A DNA stretch of 64,000 bases from Poecilobothrus nobilitatus (taxonomy: Eukaryota; Arthropoda; Insecta; Diptera; Dolichopodidae). Below, in pieces: positions 47,518 to 57,519 of the stretch. The DNA lies in NCBI GenBank assembly GCA_947095535.1, contig OX352772.1, forward strand, positions 107,301,672 through 107,365,671, given 5' to 3'. Under the pieces are notes generated by a model that saw nothing but the letters and a program-made list of their open reading frames with translations, was not told the origin of the DNA and did no database searches. Made by a program: the position numbers and the translations under genes. How positions within the stretch are numbered: the first letter of the stretch is position 1; the number at the start of each line of letters is the position of its first letter.

Positions 47518-48550
47518 TTTGAAAGATTCATTACATATAATAAATAAAGAAGTGGGTCCAGTAACGATCCCTCTGGAACTCCAGTATTAATCACTAGTTC
47601 AGAGCTTTCAGTGTTTTCAATTCGCACACAATGAGTTCTATTTGATAAATAGCTCTTAAATAAGCTATTGGCTATACCTCTAACTCCCAAGTCTTCAAGA
47701 AAATCTAGTAGCTTGCCATGATTGACAACATCCAATGCTTTACTTAGATCAATAAACATTGCCGCAACATAGTACCCTTCATCTAATGCGTCATGAATTT
47801 GGTTTATTGTAAGCGACACAGCAGAATCTGTACCTCTTCTATAAATCCATATTGATTCCAATCGAAGCCAATAGTTTATTTAATAAATAATCTTATTCTT
47901 GTATCGATAGCTCTTTCATATATTTTACTGATTGAATTTAACAGCGATATAGGCCTATAATTTCCACAATCCGTTTTTTGTCCACCTTTGTCAATTGGCA
48001 CAATGACGGCCTGTTTCTGTTCTGTCACTGGCGTTAAATATACTGATCTTAGATTTATGGAATCGCCCATTGTATTTAGCACTGTACTAGTTCTATTCGC
48101 TTTTATGATGTTTCCTCCTATTTCATTAAAATATTTGTTTAGAGTATTAGCTGTTTCAATATTACTTGTGGTAATTTCTCCATTTTCTTTAATTAGATTA
48201 CCAATATAGTCGTTCTTTTCATCTTCTTATTTTTTATTGTGCAATTTACAACTTTCCATAGTTTTCTATTATCATTTCCCGCTTTTTCAATGCAGTTGCT
48301 AATTTGACTACTCTTAGCTTCCAGAATGACATTTTTCATCTTTTTTTTATATTTTAAGTATGTTTCTTTTTTAACCATGTTATTTGGATCTTTTTTGTGC
48401 GTTTATAACGAGCGTCTAATTTTTAATTTGTGTAGAATAGCTGGTGTAATCCAATTGTTTCTTGATCTTATCCCATATGTTACTGTACTGCATTGTTTTG
48501 CTTCTTGTATGATTCCAACAAGTTCATCAACTTCGATCTACCTTTTTTTG
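47518..48550 (-). pseudogene. LINE-C RT N-terminal half, interrupted by the BEL element
   Basis: On the minus strand, a linker with TYGIRSRNNWITPAILHKLK and KDPNNMVKKETYLKYKKKMK precedes the RT. The RT itself shows VIVPIDKGGQKTDCGNYRPI and SLLNSISKIYERAID. After a frame change near 47870 come AAMFIDLSKALDVVNHGKLL (motif A region) and NTGVPEGSLLDPLLYLLYV (motif B). The next bases, at 47517, are BEL LTR. The YADD region continues at 27865 on the other side of BEL and the array. GVPEGS..DPLLYLLY suggests the CR1/L2 group. Confidence 0.85.
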
Positions 48551-48579
48551 TAAATATTCAATAAATAAAGTGCTATTTT

Positions 48580-48967
48580 CATTAGGAGCTTTATAGAAAG
48601 TACTTATTTTTAGTTAAGATTGCATGTTTAACATTTCAATAACAGTGAAGTTATAGTTTTCATATTTTTCAACTTCATTATATTTAAACTTATTATTGAC
48701 AAAGATTGCAGTTCCATCTCCTCTTCTTTCATTTCTACAGTTAAATATTGCATTAAGGTTTTGTATGTTATATGTATTAACCTCATTTTCAAAAATCCAC
48801 ACTTCCGTAAGAACGACGATATCAATATCTTTATAACTATGAATTAATGCTTCAAGTTGCAATAATTTTTTATCTCTTATGGTACAAATGTTTAAGTATA
48901 AAATATTTAAGTTTCCTATATTTATTTTGTTTGATTCTGTATTCATAAAAATTGAATTATTAATCAT
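48580..48967 (-). pseudogene. LINE-C endonuclease, internally deleted
   Basis: A minus-strand frame gives LNILYLNICTIRDKKLLQLE, DIVVLTEVWIF (the E-W motif) and RRGDGTAIFVNN. A stop follows at the 48614 end. After it comes STFYKAPNENSTLFIEYLQ and then directly the pre-RT linker. The part that should carry the GD-N and SDH catalytic motifs is absent. The domain is therefore inactive irrespective of its stops. Confidence 0.8.
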
Positions 48968-49039
48968 TATGGATTACTTATAATATAATTTATCCAAAAT
49001 TCTCTGATTTTTTGCAGATGTTCTCTGTACTTATTATAC

Positions 49040-51098
49040 ATATGCCGCCTGTATGAAGATAATCTTTAACAACTTCTTCATTAGAAATACCTATACTTTC
49101 ATGGTACTGTTTATATAGATTACTCAATTGTTGATAGTCAGTGGGTAGTTCTTCCTGGTTGATAAGTACTTTGATGTTTCTTTGGGTTATTCCATCATAA
49201 CAATATCCTTCTGGTCATAAAAATAAGACAAGTATAATCTCACGTTATTATATATTCTGTGTTCACGAAAACATGAGAAAGCGTATATACTATTTCCTTT
49301 CTCAATCCCATTTTTGGTCATTCTAACTATTGGAGGAGTCATTGGATCAATGAAAATGCTTTTTTTGGTTTCTTGAGATGGATTTTTCTATGTTTCTTAT
49401 ATGTTTTTTTCTTAGTGGGTTTAATGTTTCTCCTTTAATCCAGTTACCTTGATTAGTATCTCTCTTTATTTCTGTCTTTTTATTGCTAACTTTATTCTCA
49501 ATAGTAATACTCTTAATATTTTTACTACACGAATTACCTTGTTTGCTATTAATTTCCCTACTACTATCGTTAATATTATTAATATTGTTGTTATAACTGA
49601 AACTATTATTTACGCCATATTTAAAGTTTTCACAAGAAGAACTTTTGCTTTTTTGTTTACCAATTTTTGAACTTGTTCTTGTCCAAAATTTAGGAATATG
49701 ACTAAATATTTTTATTGCCTTTTCGTTACTTTTGACATTATTAATTGGATTAGTACTATTATTGATATCGCAACTAATTTCATTGTTACGAGTAACGTGA
49801 TCTATTGAATTTTTTATAGGTTTATCCATAACAGATTCTTTTTCTTTGTTATTATTTATATTAATAACGGCATTTTTATTTTCTGCATATTTGGTACTAA
49901 TAAAATTTACTTCCTTAACAAATTTCTGTGGTTGCTTTTAACCAATCGTTTTTTTTATTTGACATAATTTCTGTTGATAAGCCGGACAAAGCTTACTGAA
50001 TGTTTTATGATTAACATCCACATTTAATCTCAATTTTTCATTGTATTTTACACAATTTATGCATTTAATCATTTCATCATTTTTACAGTCGCTGGTCTTA
50101 TGGTGTTGGTGACATTTTAAGCATGTTTATCTATTCGTGCAATCTATCGATTTATTATTACATCCCTTACATTTGTAGCACCTCATAACATTTACAGCAT
50201 CGAATATTTTGCATCTTTCCCATCTAATGCACACTTTTTCATTTTATAATATCTTAGGAAAGCTCTCCTTATCGACTTGAATCACTGCGTTGTACATTTC
50301 TTTGTTAAATTTGTTCACAGTGTGTACTTTTATAACCTTAAGGTACAACATTTCCATAAAAGGATTTTGCTTTTTCAATTTTTGAAAGATTTCCTCGTCA
50401 CTGATTTTACAATTTCAAAATTTGGTTTTATATCAATTGGTATTTTAATTTTTATTTAGATCAGTTTTTGTTATTTCACTTTTTTGCTTACTTTTCGGTT
50501 TTACAATCAATGGCAATTCTTTTTTCATTTTCATTTCACAATTTTTTGAATTTTTTATAACATCGGAAAATGACACTGTTTGACCCAGTCTTTATTATTT
50601 ATGGTTAATTACATTATTTAGTTTATTACTTATCTCATCATTTTTTTTATTGAATTTAAATTGTTTATTAACTTTTTCACTATGATTTTTGAAGACTTCT
50701 GTATATTTAGCCATCTTATCTAACTCCTTCTGTTGGCTGGTTTTTATTTCGTCTAATCGCTTCATATAATTGGTTTCAATAGATTTTAATAACTCAATCA
50801 CTTCCTTTTCATTATTATTTATATCAGTTTCAAACTCTTGCTTATACTCTTTCAAGTACTCATTGTTTTTCGATACCGCAGTTTCCATATTCTGTAAAAC
50901 TAAATCAACATTTTGTATGTATTGAATGCAATCTTCACAAATAAATTTTATTTTTTTATTTGCAAATAACAAATTTATTGTCTATTGATCTAATCCTGAA
51001 CATTTCAAGGCCTCGTGATAAATTTTTTTGCAAACTCCAGAACATGCTATACCGATTTCTCTTTTTATTTTGTATTTGCACTTTTCGCATGACGCCAT
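49040..51098 (-). pseudogene. LINE-C ORF1 with PHD finger, coiled coil and zinc knuckles
   Basis: Starts at the ATG complement 51096-51098 (MASCEKCKYKIKR). A PHD-type zinc finger follows: CEKC...CSGVC...H-x4-C...CEDC, interrupted by one TAG at 50982. Then a Lys/Glu-rich coiled-coil stretch (50595-50900). After several frame breaks come WERCKIFDAVNVMRCYKCKG and CLKCHQHHKTSDC zinc-knuckle motifs (about 50240-50110), then an Asn/Ser/Lys-rich tail (49347-49829). The last part (INQEELPTDYQQL..HESIGISNEEV, about 49215-49060) is shared with LINE-B. ORF1 proteins bind element RNA; PHD fingers in LINE ORF1 are known from CR1-group elements. Confidence 0.75.
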
Positions 51099-52316
51099 TT
51101 CCAATTTTATTTAAAATAAAATTGGAAAAGAAAGTAAAACAGAGCTGAATCTGATTTTATTATTTCCAATTAAAAATTAAAGAAAACAAAAGTATATTTG
51201 TCGCTATTTTATAGTTATAATTTTCTGATTAAAAATACACGTCTATACCGGACAAAGTCGTGATTAGCTCTCCTTTTTGTAATCAACTCTAAAATCTCTC
51301 CTAATTCAGGAACTCGTATATGCATATTTCTAAATATTCTGTAAAAGGCGTATAATCTTGATTTTGAATTCAATTCTAAAATCCTTTCCAAAATCTGAGG
51401 CCTTAACAAAGAGACAAAATTCCCATAGGCCTTCTTGCTCATTAAAGTGAGTCAAAAACCCGAATGTGATTTCTGACCATTTTACTTCCGACATGTCACC
51501 AAATAAAATCCAGTCAAATGAAATACAGACTCATTATAGTAACCTTTAAGTTACTCAGTGGGCTTTCATGATGACATGCGTCATTCTTTCGGTTCGATTT
51601 TCGGTGCAAAAAAGAAATGTGTAGTAGTATTTTTTTTTTGTGAAATTTTAATTATATTTTAAAATTTGAAACATAAAAAAGTAATTGAAATAAAATATAA
51701 GTAATTTATGTTTTTAAATTTAGACGGTCTTCCTTATCCTTATTATATATATGCACCTATAATTTCCAAAAAAGAATATTCCATAGCTTTCAAAACATGT
51801 ATGTATATTAATATTCTATCTAAATTTTTATTTGCTTACTTATAATTTCGGAACAACCAAAAATATTAAAATTATTGTATTTTAGATAAAAAATATTAAA
51901 ACAATTTGTTTGTGTTCTCTAATATCGATTGACGTCGCGACAAAAATTTGCAAAAGTCAATTTGACAGTTGCTTAGTTTAATAAAAATCGAACCAAGAAT
52001 CATTTGATTGACCGTCATTTTACATTACAGAAAGCAAGGTAAAATTCAAGTAAATTGAATATTAAATTGGGTATCCGTATATATACACAATTTCAATTGT
52101 CGGTATACCTAGTACATTATGCACGCATACAAATGCATTCATTTGGGTACTCAAATAAAATTACATTATAAAAATATATATTGTTGTTTTTTTTTCGTAT
52201 ATGTTGGCCTTATACACAGTGAATGTGAAACTAAGAAAAATAGATTGCAGCTACTTTTGTAAATAGACTGTTTTGGTGTAGAAAAATACAGTAGTATTAG
52301 TAAAAAAAGACTGCAA
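51099..52316 (-). repeat. Diverged inverted copy of array blocks W and E flanking LINE-C
   Basis: Read inverted, 51290-51440 follows the last W monomer (GAATTCAA.ATC..GATTATACGCCTTTTACAGAATATTTAGA... then ACGAGTT..GAATTAGGA). Also inverted, 52060-52316 follows block E (CACAGTG, ATTACATTATAAAAATATATA, CATTCATTTGGGT, TACATTATGC). The interval between them (51440-52060) is only weakly similar. LINE-C thus sits between inverted copies of the same sequence. No coding potential. Confidence 0.7.
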
Positions 52317-54569
52317 CCATAACCTACATTAATTTTTAGAAGGCCTGGACATTGAAATATTTAAATGTGTTTGTGCAAATTGTAAATGTATTGTGAGAAA
52401 AAGCTTCCAAAAATGACATTTCATAAAGATTTTTTTGTTCTTTTCTGTTTTTGTTTTTGTTTAAGAAAAATGCCGAATTTTAACAATTTTCTTTTCGAGT
52501 TTTCGATATGATATTTTCGATTTTGATATTTACCCAAACATGCCAAATTGTATATTAAAATAAAATTTGGAAATTTTTCTTTAACATACCAAAATTTCAG
52601 CTTTCAACTCGAAATTTTTAACATATTTTCAACAAAATAAAATTTTTAGTTTTTCTCTAGCATTTCATATCGTCGCCATTTAATACTCTCAAAAAATTAT
52701 GAGAGTACACAATTATAATGAATTAGTGAACATAACCTAATAATTTAAAAGCTTTCTAATAAATTGTCTATTTTTCTAAGAAAAAAAAAAAGAAGTACCA
52801 AATTCTGGTTAAGCAATTTTCGTTTTTTTCTATACAGTCTATAAAAAAAAATTATTGTAAATAGAATATTCATGTACTTACATGAAATATAATAATCTCT
52901 TTATGAATAAAATTTTACATTGCAATTCTATTTGAAAAGTATTAGAAAAAAATTAGGTAATATTTTGTTTTAAATAACTCTAAATTTTAGTAATATTTTA
53001 TTTTATATAGTCATATTTTTGTAGAGTTAAATTTTTGAATTGAATTATTATTTTTAAAAGATTTTATTACATGAATACCTATTTAAAAAAATTAATTCAA
53101 TTATTTAGTGCCTAATATTGCCTTTTTTAATAATTTCCTTAAATAAAGTGGGTGGAAAATATTCGGTTGTTGGGTGTAAATCCAATTATAATAATAGCAC
53201 GATATCTGTAGCTACTCTTAAATTTCCGGATAAAGAGCCTTTGAGAAGCTTAAAAAAACTTTGTACAAAGATCAGACTGGCAACCAACAGCTTATAGTTC
53301 CATATGTAAATTGCATTTTTCAGAATTGTGTTTTAAATTAAATAATGATAAAAGTCCACGTTTAATACCAGATGCAGTTCCAAGTATATTCACCAATTAC
53401 TTGGTAAATTTAATAGAAATGAATGATAAAAACTTACGCGATGATAATATAATTTTAAATTTCTCTAATTTAGTTTTAAATGTTAGTAAAAAAATAAATT
53501 TAAAATACTGGAAATTATATAAAGGCCAAAATAATATTATTTTATATATTTTAATAGAAAATAATTACTTTAAATGTGATTTTAAATTTATAATAATAAT
53601 TAATAACGATCTAAGTTACCTATTTGACAGGTAATACAGAAATAAAACAATTTCAAAATATTAAACGATATTGAAAAACGCAAAAAATTAAATAGTATTA
53701 TTGACTAAATTAACCTTTTTCATATGAATCTATATATAGTTGTATATATAGTACCTATATATAGTTGGGATACAATCGTCATATCATTTTTCATTTTTGC
53801 CCACTCAAGATCTATTATTACTATCCGGTCGGAAAATATTGATTTTTGTGATATTTTTTTTGTTTTTAATATTGTTTTGTTATACTTTATTATTACTTTA
53901 ATTACTTTATTTTGTTTTATTAAATTTTATTTTAAATATATCATATTATTTAGTTAAAAAATTATTTATATATTATTTGTATGTATTAATATATTTTTTT
54001 TTATTATTTTAGTTTAAGACCTAGTCTTCAGGCGATACCACTTTAAAAATAATCGCCATATCCCCTACCTCAAAGGAAAAGGCGAATAACTTATAATATT
54101 AATTTATTTTATTATGGTAATAAAAATTTTAAATAAGTTAATTAATTTTATATGCATTCTAAAAAATTTACAATATTTATTAAACAAATCAATATTGCAA
54201 TAAAAATTAGTTTTCAACATTTTTTTTTGCTCAGTACTGTACCAAATTAATGCTCTTTCAAAAAGGTTTTAAAAAGCTTTTTTTTGTTGAAAAGTAGTTG
54301 GAAGACATTTTTTAAAATGCATATTTATGAATGAAAATGTAAAATTTTTAAAAATTTCTTTTTACTAAAAAACGTAAAAAAGATGGAACTTTAATGCTCC
54401 CTTAGGACGAAATTGAAAAAAATCTGTAGTTTTTGTGTTATTTCCAGATTTTTAGGAGGACTACTATTTTTTTCCATAAGACTACGTGTATTTTTTTTGA
54501 AAAAAAGGACTACTATTTAGCTTTCCTCTCTCAATGTCCAGGCCTTCTAAAAATTAATGTAGGTTATGG
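52317..54569 (+). mobile_element. THAP-domain DNA transposon with perfect ~40 bp terminal inverted repeats
   Basis: Bases 52316-52355 (starting ACCATAACCTACATTAA, containing AGAAGGCCTGGACATTGA) are exactly the reverse complement of 54531-54570. The flanks give a 5 bp TGCAA duplication if the ends are CCATAACC/GGTTATGG (52312-52316 and 54570-54574). An empty-site paralogue exists: array block E reads AAAATAGTACAACTACAT at the equivalent point. The interior has a decayed THAP-domain ORF and AT-rich DNA. THAP transposases belong to the P and Kolobok superfamilies. The TSD length does not settle which one. Confidence 0.85.
53150..53634 (+). pseudogene. THAP zinc-finger transposase fragment
   Basis: Frame one reads YSVVGCKSNYNN and LKFPDKEPLRSLKKLC. 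After a frameshift near 53265, frame two reads DWQPTAYSSICKLHFSELCF and DAVPSIF. These are the FP, W, C-x2-H and AVP-x-I-F landmarks of a THAP domain, the DNA-binding module of P-type transposases. The first zinc ligand appears changed to Tyr (K-Y-S-V-V-G-C instead of K-C-S). The frame continues (to 53634) with LKYWKLYKGQNNIILYIL and ends after NNDLSYLFDR, similar in style to a region following THAP in insect P-like proteins. No catalytic domain remains. Confidence 0.75.
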
Positions 54570-54574
54570 TGCAA

Positions 54575-55010
54575 CTCAAATATATATTAAATATATATCA
54601 ACAATATGTAGTTCAATAATGTGAATGGAATTATTAACTATTATTTAACTACATGTAATTAATAAAAAGATGGAAGTCTGACATTTTTATGTAAAATAAA
54701 TAGTTTAATAGTAAAATGAGAAATTCATATTGTATGTATGAGAGAAAAACAGGCAAAAAAAATTCAAACGCTCGCAAATCGCAATACGCACATTTTAATA
54801 TTTCGATTAAAGAATATCTATTATAAGAAGATGAGCCACTCCCAGCATGTGACCGATTTTTTACTTGTTATTAACTCACGTATAAGTTGATAACTATATA
54901 TATAATTTATTAACTCTCCTGTATATTGTTATAGTATAAAAAAAAATTTATTATTTATATAAAAAATAGCACTTTTATTTTCAAATAACAATTTTGTACA
55001 TTTTTTACAG
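54575..55010. other. Intronic or intergenic spacer upstream of DGK exons
   Basis: AT-rich DNA. It ends in a good splice acceptor with a T-rich tract (TACATTTTTTACAG, 54997-55010). Nothing else recognised. Confidence 0.5.
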
Positions 55011-55755
55011 GAATGTTCCAAAGTATTATTGTGCCCCCATCATGGATTGTTAAGTTACCTACTAAAGGCAACTTTAAGTCATCAATCAGAACTCCTAAAA
55101 GACGACTTGGAAACGGTAAAAAAAAGGACAGAAGAGAAAAAGAAGCAAAAGCATTTATTGTTAAACCAATACCTTCAGCTAATATAACACCTGTAATAGT
55201 TTTTATCAATCCAAAGAGTGGAGGAAATCAGGTAAAAATACAACTTTAAAAACTAGAATTAATATAAAAAAAATTTGTTTTGACTTTGATTCGTTTTATA
55301 GGGTGTAAAACTGTTAGGCAAATTTCAGTGGATTTTAAATCCAAGACAAGTGTTTGATTTAACTCAAGGTGGACCAAAAATGGGGTAATTTTTTTGTTAT
55401 AAAGCTGTTATTTGAAAAAGTTTTTAAAGTTCAAATTCTAGTGTTCAATGAGGAATTTAAAACTCTTTGAAAAAAATATTGCTTTACAGACACTTTAAAG
55501 AATTTGATTTTTGAGAAATAAAAAAAAACTATTTTATACATTCTTATAACTTATTAAAAAATATATTAAAATGTTTGTAGCTTAGAACTATTTAGAAAAG
55601 CACCCCAGCTAAGAATTTTGGCATGTGGTGGGGATGGCACAGTTGGATGGGTGTTATCTATATTAGATTTAATAAATATTCAACCTCCACCAGCAGTCGG
55701 TGTTTTACCATTAGGAACTGGAAATGATTTGGCACGTGCATTAGGTTGGGGTGGA
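55011..55755 (+). CDS. Diacylglycerol kinase, three exons of the catalytic domain (partial gene)
   Basis: Diacylglycerol kinase phosphorylates diacylglycerol to phosphatidic acid and so ends DAG signalling at membranes. Exon a (55011-55231) reads [15 protein letters not shown], a Lys/Arg-rich stretch, [20 protein letters not shown] and KSGGNQ. Exon b (55302-55384) reads [20 protein letters not shown] then TQGGPKM. Exon c (55581-55755) reads [30 protein letters not shown] and [20 protein letters not shown]. The GGDGT ATP-binding motif is intact. Acceptors (TTTTTTACAG, GTTTTATAG, TGTTTGTAG) and donors (CAG|GTAAAA, GG|GTAATT, GGA|GTAAGT) join the frame without stops. C1 domains and the rest of the kinase are not in view. 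Type ζ/ι/RdgA or θ seems closest. It may be active, as no lesion is visible. Confidence 0.9.
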
Positions 55756-56113
55756 GTAAGTATAAATAGAATTTTAAATAGTTTATTACAAGTAAACAAA
55801 TTACTGTTTCAAGTATTACACAGAAAATGTTATCATAGAAATTAATTAAAATATATTAATTTATAAAAATGTCTAAATGCGTATAAATTTTATTATTTTT
55901 TAAGTGAAATGTCATGTCAAAATTAAGTACCTTTGCTTGGAAACCTGTATGAATGGGCATACTTTAGTATTGATTTTAGAGTTGAATTTAAAATCAAGGT
56001 TTCAATAATTTTGTAGCGGGGTTTTCAAAATTAATTATTTTTCATATGGAAATGTAAAAATTTAATTTTTTTTGAATTAATTTGGTATAAATTTGTGGGC
56101 ATACTGTAAGTAT

Positions 56114-56957
56114 CCTTGAATTTTTCCAACCGTAAGTTTGTGGAACATCTTAATTAAATTTATTGAGTAAAAAATTGTTTTTTATTTATACTTTTTGTCC
56201 ACAAAATAATTTTATTAATATTTTATTTTTATAAGTCTTAAAATATTATATTTATTTATTATAAAGCCTATATATATTTCGGCATCACTGCCATCATCAG
56301 GGCGAATACAATTTAATACTAAACATGAATAATTTTCCTATTTTTTAATATTACATTCATACCTACTAATTAATTACAATTCTAAACAAATATTTAACAT
56401 AGGCGTAATTCGCAATTCTAATTGTTCGTTCAAAATAGATTTATTTTGCTTTATAGCTTTTTAAATTTCTAGAGATTCCAATAAATCCAACTTTTTACCT
56501 TTTTTATCAATATGTAAGATTTTAAAGTTATTTATACTGCTAGAATGGTTTTTTTCCATTAAGTGATTGGCAAAATTGGACTTGGAATCGACTTTATTAA
56601 GTTCTCTAATGTGTTCCGAATAACGAATCGCGAAATTTCTACCTGTTTGTCCTATATAGATACTGTCACATGTATCACATTTAATTTCATATACACCTGA
56701 ATTTTTTAATTTATCTAATTTTTCTTTATTATTTATTATAAATTTACCTATGCTATTGTTTTTATAGAAAGCTACCTTTAAATCCGTTTCTTTTTCTATT
56801 TTATTAGAAATAGAACCTATATATTTTATTTTTACATACTTTTTGTTGTCAATTTTTATGTAATTTGCAGGGTATATTTCATTGTTTATTAGTTTTTTGG
56901 TTTTATTGTCAAGTAATTTATAGATAATTTTTTCTTTATACCCATTTTCTAAAGCTA
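56114..56957 (-). pseudogene. Penelope-like element fragment: GIY-YIG endonuclease and 3' end
   Basis: On the minus strand: ENGYKEKIIYKLLDNKTKK and YVKIKYIGSISNKIEKET. Then the GIY-YIG-type nuclease: GVYEIKCDTCDSIYIGQTGR, NFAIRYSEHIREL, SNFANHLMEKNHS and LDLLESLEI, ending in LNEQLELRITPMLNIC. These are characteristic Penelope C-terminal motifs. The endonuclease nicks target DNA for reverse transcription. The RT is missing (5' truncation). The 3' part has a hammerhead-like motif. Both ends are flanked by the 13 bp direct repeat ATACTGTAAGTAT (56101-56113 and 56958-56970), the target duplication. One stop after LESLEI and a few frame changes near the end. Confidence 0.88.
56264..56303 (-). ncRNA. 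Hammerhead-ribozyme-like motif in the Penelope 3' region
   Basis: The minus strand reads GCC, the core CUGAUGA (56300-56294), stem II GGCA-GUGA-UGCC, the core GAAA (56280-56277), a UAUAUAUA short stem III, then GGC closing a 3 bp stem I. Penelope-like elements are known to carry type I hammerheads with very short stem III. One extra U sits between the CUGAUGA core and stem II, so this copy may be degenerate. Confidence 0.6.
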
Positions 56958-57519
56958 ATACTGTAAGTATGTATTAATAATTGGATTCAAAATCGGAGTA
57001 TTCCCGTTTTGCGGAAACTGTATATCCATATATGCCTGTCCATTTTTATTTTATTTTAGGAATTTTGAATTCGGGATTTTTATTTTCGGATTTCTTTTTC
57101 GCGATTACGTACCGTACCCTATAAAATTTCAGTTTTTTCTGTTATGTGTAGTATTAGTTTTTACTATGAAAAATGTTATTGCTGCAAACATTTACGGTTT
57201 TTATATAATAGATACTTACTTTAGCACCTAATCCTTTTTTTACGCGATTGTAAAAAAAAATCGCGTAAAAAAAACCTTTACTTTCATACAAATTAATTAA
57301 TTGATTCCAATTACAAGAAAAATCGCGTACAAGAAAATATGCGCGTAACAAAAATAAAAAACAATACATAGTTTTGAAATTCAAATTTATTACTTATTTA
57401 TATAACAAAAAACATGCATAAAATACATAAAAAAACAAAAAATAAAAATAAAACAATTCAAAAACAATACGAAACCAAAAATATAAAATAGACAAATTAT
57501 TGAATCCCGTGTTTGTTGG

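Larger units (their letters stand above)
55960..57226 (+). repeat. Dispersed repeat R1, split by a Penelope insertion
   Basis: 55965-56113 plus 56971-57222 match 59709-60165 (R2) in order: TTTTAGAGTTGAATTTAAAATC, TTTTCATATGGAAATGT, GTGGGCATACTGTAAGTAT, TTGGATTCAAAATCGGAGTA, TCTGTTATGTG and TTTATATAATAGAT. It also shares the 'TTGGATTCAAAATC..AGTATT' style monomer with block W. R1 and R2 are in tandem, with a Tigger element at their joint. Confidence 0.75.

Noticed and set aside
41179..47520. Treating 41179-41565 as the complete BEL 5' LTR
   Set aside because: The polypurine tract and LTR start at 46635 show the LTR is ~883 bp; the 5' copy's first part is displaced to 27866-28510.
51571..51584. 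ATGACATGCGTCAT as a regulatory palindrome
   Set aside because: Only the outer ATGAC/GTCAT pairs; the centre does not, and nothing around it supports a promoter.
53724..53957. ORF MNLYIVVYIVPIYSWD as a membrane protein gene
   Set aside because: AT-rich chance frame inside the THAP transposon with no motif.
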